Shown: positions 47,001 through 56,000 of the stretch, in pieces
How the letters are laid out: every line of letters starts with the position of its first letter
Position numbering within the stretch: position 1 is the stretch's first letter
Origin: Dromaius novaehollandiae
Lineage: Eukaryota; Chordata; Aves; Casuariiformes; Dromaiidae
Direction of reading: 5' to 3'
Length of the DNA: 64,000 nt
NCBI RefSeq assembly: GCF_036370855.1
Contig: NC_088100.1
Span: 38,948,563-39,012,562, forward strand
Program-made: the position numbers and the translations under genes
The notes under the pieces: model-generated
What the model was told of the DNA's origin: nothing
Databases searched by the model: none
What the model saw: the letters and a program-made list of their open reading frames with translations, nothing else

Positions 47001-50000
47001 GTCTGTTCTGGGCCTTCTTAGAATAAAGAAAACAAAAGATACATAAAGCTTTCATGGAATCCTAAAATAATTTAGGTTGGAAGGAACATCTGAAGGTTGT
47101 CTGGTCTGGTCCCCTGTTCTGGGGAACCAGAAGGGTGAACTTTGATGCTAAATCAGATTGCTCAGGAGCAGCCCCACCCTTATGGGAAAGAGCCCCCACC
47201 CCACCCCCCCATATGTAATCAGAATTTTCTTTACGCCTACTTGTCCATTGCCTCTTTTCCTTCTGCTGTGCCCCTCTGAGAAGCCTGGCTGTCTTCTCTG
47301 TATTCCCCCTTCCTTCTGTTTAGGCAGCTGAAGACTGAAGTTAGATTTCCCCCTTAGCCTCTTCTTCTGCAGGCTGAATAAAGCCAGTTCTCTCGGCCTC
47401 ACTGCATATGTCCTGTGCTCCAGCTGCTGACTGTCTTGGTGACTGTGCTGGCCTTGCACTGGTGTATCAATGTCTGTCTTGCATTGGGGAGCCAAAACTG
47501 GACACAGCACTCCAGATGCAGTCGTGCAAGTAGAATAGAGAGGAAGGATAGGATAGGGTAGAATAGAAAGGAAGAATCACTCCTCTCAAACTGCTGGCTA
47601 CACTCTTGCCCAGGATGCAGTTGGTCACCTTCACGACAAGGATGCAGTGCTGGCTCAAGTTTAGCTTGTTGTCTGCTAGGTCTCCAGATCCTTTCTGCAA
47701 AGCTGTTTTCTATGCAGTCAGGCCCCCAGCCTACTTTGTTGCATGAGGATATTTTGTCCCAGCTGCAAAATTTTACATTTGCTTTTGAACTTCCTGCAGC
47801 TTTTGTAGGTCCATTTCTTCAGTCTGTCAGGGTCCCTTTCAATGGTAGCCATAACCTTCAGTGTTTGGACTGCTTCCCCTCACTTGGTATTGTCTACAGA
47901 CAGCTTGACAGTGGGACAGAGTGCATCCTTCAGGTTGCTCATGCAGATGCCAAACAGTATTGGTATTCCCTAGGGAATGCCAGCTGTAACCAGCCACCAG
48001 TTGGACTTCGTACTGTTGATCACAACCTTTTGAGACTGGCAGTCCTGCTAATTTTCCACCCATGCTGTAGTCTGCTAGATCTCTCCAGTGTGGCTACAAG
48101 GATAATATGAGAGAGACTGTCAATACCCTTGCTAAACTCCAAGATAAATGACATTCAATGCTTTCCACTCATCCAAGAGACAGTCATCCCATCGCAGAAG
48201 GCAATCAGGTTGGTCAAGCATGATTTGCCTTTGAGAAGATTCTTTCTTGTCCTTCAAGTGCCTGGATATGGCTTCCATAAGAATTTACTTCCTAACAGTT
48301 CCAGGGGCTGAGGTTAGCCTGACTGTAGTTCCCTGGATCTTTCATCTCATCTTTCTTGAAGATGGGTGGGCTATCTGTCTTTTTTCCGCTAACTGGGAAT
48401 GTCCACTGATCACCATGGCCTTTCAAAGATAGGAGTGGCCTCACAGTGATACTGGCCAGCTTCCTTGTCATGCTTGCATGTATCCCATCTGGTCCCGTGG
48501 TATTCATGCAACATCTTAGAGTATTTCAGAAAACCTCACAAAGTGCTTGGTTTGCTGGATTGTTCTGTTTTATTCTGGCCATTCATATTTTAATTGCCCT
48601 GCAAAAGCAAGGAGTGAATATGACTGAATTTCAGTACAAGGTCACTTCAAAACAAGACTTCTAAAGAAACGTCACAATAATATGCTATCTATATTTTTAA
48701 TAACCTTACTCATGTCCAGTAGTAGCTTTTGTTTCCCTTGAGAGATGTTCAGTCAAAAAGACTTTCTGATACCTGTCAGGTAAATATGGTATTGCAACCT
48801 GATTATAGCTAATCCAAAGTGTGATACAGTTTATTACAAATTTACTCAGAACACTCCAAAACTCTTTTTGTGATTAGGACTTCCACCCTCTTTCAGGGCA
48901 GGCACACACACCTTATCTCCTCTTAACTGTAGAGGCCAGTCTAAGCCCATCTAAGCGATACCAGTCTGGTATCAATATCTCTAAGAAGGGCTTAGACATT
49001 GACAGGGGTTTTATCATTAGGTGGTTGTTTTTCCTTTGCAGTGATCTGACTGTTTGGCTCTTAGCTTCCTTGGCAGCTGCTGACTCACAGATGGTGTGTA
49101 CATGGGGGTAATTAAGGATAACAGTGTAAGAAATTCCAGCAAGTATTAATTGGTAGGGGGTAATTCCTCCATCTGGATAATCCATCATTTTGACAGATTG
49201 GATTAGACCAGAATGGGCCTCTTTGTTTTTATATACTTCCCACATGATGGAATCACTTAATTTCTGTGTTTAAACTTGTAGTCAGACTATAAAACTTACT
49301 GATGTTTAGAAGATAAGGAACTAAGTCAATGAGAAAATTCATACATTAATTATATTTTATGCATAGCCATTTCTGGTTTACAAGGTTTGCCCTTGAATGC
49401 ACTGAAGATTCTAGAAAGCAACCATTTCTACAATATGATTAATTAGAAAGACTGCTCAGCCCAAGACCACCTTTGTTCTTAGAGGAATGGAATAAAGAAT
49501 TGGTTTTATGTCCCTGTGTTTTTAGGAGAATGCATATCTCATAGAAATGGCCTCTCTGGTATGAAATCTCTGCTCCTTGCCCTAAGCTTTAAAATAACCA
49601 TCCTTTTGTAATAAGAACATGACTTACCAACTATTATCTTACACCTCTGCCTAACCACTGTCCAGTAAAATTCCTGCTATACATGTGGTGTTACAAATCA
49701 TATCATACTTGAGTCTGTGCATCTTTCTCCATCATGATTCTATACAATTTCCTTGTATCAAAGTTGGTGGAGGACTGCTACTTGCTTGAACCCATTATCT
49801 CTGCTCAAGTTCTTCCAAATATGTTCCGTTTCCCTTAGGCCAGAAACAAGTTTTGCTGTGCAAAGATTGAACAAGTGTTGCCTCCCAGGGTAGGCTTATT
49901 CAGACTGTTCCATGATGTTTAATGTTCAAAGCAAGTAGCTGAATTCTGCAAAGATTCCTATAAAAGCACAAAGTAGAAAGATTACGGCTGAAATCTCTGC

Positions 50001-53000
50001 TCCATTGGCTAATGTGAAATTTTACTTGTGAATTAGGTTAGACTTGATATTTGAGATTGAATTCATTGATCTGTATTTTATAAACAAATAGTTCTGTTAA
50101 AGTAAATTAATTAAGACAACTTTTTTTCTCTGTTTCGCTGTCACAAAATGTGAAAGCACAAGCCAGTGACAGATGAAACAGAGACCAAGTTACATGTCTT
50201 AGAAAGTCTGTGCATACAGATTCTGTGGTATATGGAATTCTTAACTTCTGAAATAGAACTTCATGTTTTAGGACCCTGCTCTCCAAGAGCAAGTGCTGAA
50301 TAAAAACACCAAAAAACTATGTGAATGCCTTTGTACATCTGTGGAAATAAAGCCACCGAATATTGAGGAATAGTATTTAGCATATAAATATTAAATTTAC
50401 GATTATGGTTTCTAATAAGTGAACATCACTGCAGATGTTTTAATGACTGTCTGTCCTTTGTAGGTATGCTTCCTGAAAAGAAGCTACTGGCTGCTTCTGC
50501 TAAAGATTTAACTCCAAGGTATACCTTTCTTATTCATTGTCTGTTGAACATACTGTTTAATAACTCCATGCAGTTCTTACTGAATGCAAGCAACTTCTTC
50601 CATATTTAGCTTAGTGTTTTACCTAAATGGATCTATGTCATTATCATCATCTTAAAAGTAGGAAAGTTCAAGTTCCGGATTTAAATGACTTGCCCAAGGT
50701 CATATTGACCTTATGGGCAGATGACAATGCATGTTTCCTGTCTTGGTCTGCTGTTTTCTAACACTTGTACTGCCCTGCATTGTATATAAATGTACGGTTT
50801 GTATTCAGTGTCCTCAACCTTGCTTCTTGTGGTAACTCCTGGAAAGTGATTTTGCCTGGGCCGATTACTTTTTTTACTTCAGTTATTTGTCCATAAACAT
50901 ATGAGTTAGCACATCTTGGAAAAGTACCTCATTTCAAACTGGAGCATATTAAGGTATGGTAGCTATATTCAAGCTTTCACAGTTTGCAAATGCAAAGAAA
51001 AACAGGCCCTGATTAAACTACTGTGACATGCCTGCTGTTGTCATTTTACTCCATGATGCCTTGAGACCCTGAGGTTCACTTTTTCACTTTACATCAAGGT
51101 CTGCTGTGCATATGCTATCTCTGGGCTAGTTACATGCAGTCATTTAAAATGGTGTGGGTAAACTGTGGCTTGTGATTAATTGGAACGTGCTCCCCACCCA
51201 CCCCTGCCTTTTTTCCCATGCGTGTCAGATGTGTTCAGGTTTGTGGCAGGCAGGTGGGCAGCCTAGAACATGTTGGCTACCAGGAGTGTCTGCTGGAGGG
51301 GGTGTCTTCCCTCCCCGTCTGCCTTCCTGCTCCAAGACCCTCAACACTAGGCAGCAGTGATCAGGACAAGAGGGAAGGAAGAAGACGGTAGTAATGTAGA
51401 TGTGAGGTGTTATCCTAGTTGTGGGGACAGAGTTGACTTTCATTGACTGGGATTGCAGCCTTCGTGATACCAGAGTCAGATGAGCAATACAGATGCTGTA
51501 TGGTGGAGAGCCAGGCATCATATGATTGTCAGATGTATGGCCCCCATGAAAAGGGGGAAAGAAACGAAAAGCTTTCCTGGGGTTGAAGATAAGTATGTTG
51601 TGCCAAAGAGGTGTTGGGAACTTATTGGCAAGTGTAAGGCGGTGTAAACAATTAGCATGACAAGGGTGTGCTTCCTGTTTCTCAGGCTTACCCCAGATTT
51701 ATTACAAGGTTTGGGAGGCTTTGGAACATAGGAATGTAAAATCTTGATTTGGGGAGATGAAGGAGACTGCTGCTCTGTGGTGTGGGGGGTGGAAAACTTC
51801 TTGTCTGGAGGTTTTGACCACCTTGTTAGGAAAGTTCATGTGTGGCAAAGAGGATGCATGTGCTTGTTGAGTAAGACAATGTAATTTTAGCTACAGTGTG
51901 CTAACTATCAGGATGGGTAATTACACTTCTCTTATTTTAATGTTATTTTGAAAATGATTTGCTCTGCAATTACCTCTTCAAAGCACAATGAACAATGTAT
52001 TTAGCTTGTAACTTCATGAAAGAAGCTCTGCTTGAAAGCTGCTTGTTAAATGTATTTTGGTATTTTTTCTTTCCTGTATTTTTTATTTTACAGTTATGAC
52101 TGGTTCCAAACAGATGGTATGGTCACCATTGTTATATATACTAAGCAGAAGGTAAGTGTATTTTATGAAAAGGAGAATTACAAGATCGATCACAGATCCA
52201 GCTTGAATTTGGGGACAACTTTTACTAAAATAATGTTCCTTTTCCTTGCTGATGTAAGGATATGAATGCAGAGCTGGTGATAGTTGACTGTCAAGACAAA
52301 AGATTAAGGGGAGAGATCATCGTGAATGACTACTCATATGTCTTAGAAGTTGGTAGGTACTTTAATTTGCAGTTGAAAATACTGAATTTGCATTCTGTTT
52401 TTTTAAAAACCTCTCACAGACCACACACAGTGTATTTTACATATACCAATTTACATTTTACGTCTTCCATGAGAGCAGATTACTTAGAAATACTTCAATG
52501 TAAAGTAAATACACTGTCAAGTCACATACCTTCATTTTTAACATATACTTTATTTTTTATACGATTTCTCATTTGATGTCCTAAGCTATGTAGAATAAGG
52601 TGTAATAAGAAATGGAAGAGGAAAAACTTTGCATGACATTGTTACCAAGTGTGTGTTGCTGATGATTATTATAATGCCCTTATTCAAAAATGGGAAATTA
52701 AATTATTTTGATAAATGTAGATTGGGTAGCTTTACGTGAGTCACTGGTAAAAATAATGAGAAAATGAGTGCCTTTCTTGGTGTTACGTGTTAGCTGACAG
52801 AAGTCACTGGGATTAGTACGATGCAACAGAGTGAACTTTCAGGGCATGGTAAAGATTCACAGAGTGCTAGTCATGATAAAAATTCACAGAGTGCTAGGCT
52901 AGGCTCATTAGTTCGCTTGGTATTTCTAGTCTTGAACTGAATGTATATGTGAAGACTAGAATGTGACCTTTCTTTTTTTCTCTCCTTAAGAAAGGATTTT

Positions 53001-56000
53001 TTTTTCTTTATTTCAGACTTGTATCATGCAGTCGAAGAAGACTTTTTTAGTAAGTTCTGTCTCTTGTAGCATTTTTCTTCTGTATCTTTTAATGGCAGAT
53101 GTTGCATGTCAGTTTATTTTTCAGTGTCTCTGAGTATTCGCTTATCAGATAGCTTACACTTTTGCTAACTATCAGTTTCTGACACAATCAAATTAAGCCA
53201 TTAAATCAAACACTTTAAAATCATTAGAAATTAGTTCTGTTGTGTATTTGTGAACCTTTCTTTGCTTAGATTGAGATTTTTCTTAGAATTTGTTTGTTCA
53301 TTCAAATGGCTTTTAATAGACAGGAGGAAGTAAATATTGTTAGTCTATACCAATTTGCAGTAATTGAGAACTTTGAATTCATGAGCATTTTTTTGACCAG
53401 ATGGGCTGTGAAGCTTTTCACAGTGTATTAGTAAATACAATGCACTAATTATGCATATTAAGGTAGTTCTTGTTGTTTTAAATATACCGATTAATATTAT
53501 AAGGAGATAGCTGGAAGTACATTTAATTTGGTATTTTAATTTAACACATTAATTCTGTGTGTTTTGAGAAATGACCAGTCCTTCTAGAGTTTCATTATAA
53601 TGGAGGAGTAAAATAAATTTTTTTGTACAAAATGTAACTAAAACTAATAATATGAAACACTTTCCTCTTTTAGTAAATATTGCTGAAAAAGTTGGGAAGG
53701 TAGAGATTATCTTAAAGAAAAAAGATAACGTTCATTGGAAAATGCTGGGACAGCCTTTGGAGAGTCATAACACATTTATCAAACGCAAGAACAGAGGTAA
53801 GCAGTTAAATGCTCACATTACTAATTGTTTTAATGTTTTTCAGAGCATGTTAGGCATATTTGGAATGTCCCAGGATTTTCTTTGTTTTCTGTAGTCTTAT
53901 TTCATTTCTTTCAGGGGTGTTCTCTGGTCTAGTGAAAGCTGTTCAGGGTTTTTCCTTGAAAGGGTTCGACTTAAAGGGTTTTAATATTTTGTCCCGTGGT
54001 AGAATTGGAGATCTTTCAGGTTCGCTGAAAGACTGGGAGGAACTAACGGGGGAAGGTGAAGACTGCTTGAGGGATATTGCATCTCATCACTCTACCTGTG
54101 TGCTTAATATTACTTCTGTTTATATGAAAACCTCAGCAGACCCTGAGGAGACAGTGGGCGGTCTTGTGTCAGTCAATACAGGAATAACTTTAGTGGAGAA
54201 ACAAAAGCCTCAGGTTCCAGCTGTTACTATAGATGCATCCTGTATCTTTGTAACTTGAGCCATGATTGCCTGGTCCTGCAGCTCATGTGAAGTTATGAAA
54301 GGCAGCTCTGAAAGAGCTGATGTGTCTGCAAGAAGCAGTAGATGTATATACGAATTCATATTGTGGTAACATTATAATATTCAAGTGCCGCATCAAGTAC
54401 TAGCTTGACACACAACCTGAGTGCACTGCTGTGATCACTGTGCTTCTTGTTTAGAGCTAAATTAGAAATTTCTGTGCAATTGCATTCTATAATATAAGCA
54501 TGCTCCTGACATTATTGCAACTGTCCTGTTTCTCGAAAGCCCTTTTGGCCCTCTCCCTGTGTATGTTCAAAAGCTGACTGTTTAACTTCAGTCTGCCTTA
54601 TCACATGTCAAAGTAAAGCTGTATATTTTTCAATAGCTAATTAAATGTTGACCACTGTGTTGTACATTTCTTTCCGAGTCTGAGGCTCTAAGTTTTTGTA
54701 CTTACGCCTTTAAAGTTGAGAGATTGGTGTGTTCCGGAAAGACCGACTGCATCGAAGCACATTTCCATAGATTGTGTCCTTTGCCTCTCATCCTGTTTTC
54801 ATGAGTAGCTCAGATATTTATGTTAGTGACTTGAATGCTTTTTGATAACGTGAGAAAAAGGAGAAAGGTATGAAATGCTGCTTCACTGAAATTGCTTTAA
54901 TGCACAAAGTGTAGTTGGAAGGGTATCATGATCAAGTATTCTGATACATAAGCATGTAAAATTTTGAGGTGTGAATTCAAAATATTCACTGGGTCTGTTA
55001 AGCATTTTATGTTGAAATTTATAAAAGATGTGGGATTATTATGGGTAAGAGGGTTCTTCTCTCAAACTGGTTTTGCTCCTAGCCTATTGCACATATACGG
55101 TAAAATATGTTACTTTAATATCCTATTAAGTATTGGTGGAGTTGCCCTTCTGTTTGTTCCCCTTTTGTCCTGAATTAAATTAAATATTCTGGGGTGTTCC
55201 TTCACCCATCCCCGCTGTTTTTTTCATCCCCATTGCTAACAGGAATGTACATGTTTCTGTTTTTCATAGCTATTCTGAGTAAGCAGGGGTCTTTCCTTGA
55301 TTTTTTTTTTTTTTTTTTGACAGTTTCTTGAGAAATTTTGGTGGAAGTGCAGCCCTTGTGTAGTGATTTGCAATGTTTGCTTTTCCTCAGTTACCTTTTG
55401 CACAGTATTTAATCGATGGACTGTTCGTGCAACCTGCAGGCCGCAGGTTGAAACAGGCTGTATTTGAAACTCTTGTCCTTGCCTCCAAAATAGCTGCATA
55501 AACAAATGTTTGTCATTTACATCTGACCTTGTAGACAATTTAAGTAAGCATGTAACAGGTAACTGGAGTTCATAATTGATTTTAGCCAAAAGGTAACAAT
55601 TCTTGTTTGAAATATTGATAATGCTAAGGTGCACTTTGTGCGTATAGGTACATGTGTTAGTGTCAGCTTATGTTGTGTATAAGCATTTATGTATTGATAT
55701 TGCATAACCTAAACAGTTGTGCAAAGCTCTCTACTGTTGAATCCCGATAGGCTTTTAAACTTGTATATCTAAAGGTTAAAAGACTCTACAGGAAATGTGG
55801 ACGCTTCTATTTTTAAAATACTGTCAGTATTTGAGTACCTGCTGTAACATTTCGTATTTTGAACAGTGCATTGTAGACATTCCTTTTCGCATTTACAGCA
55901 TGTCCTTAGGTATGGCAGCACTAATCACATCATAACTGTAAGCGGACTGAGTAGCAGGTGATGAAACAGAGCTGGAGGAGACTTTTGCTGATGTGCTCTG

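Noticed and set aside
47148-48110. ORFs on both strands inside intron 5
   Set aside because: Explained by the decayed antisense CR1. They are not host genes.
52050-52265. ORF running through CYB5R4 intron 7
   Set aside because: It is exon 7 read into the retained intron. The 107-nt intron shifts frame and stops just inside exon 8. Standard splice sites are good, so retention is only a minor possibility.
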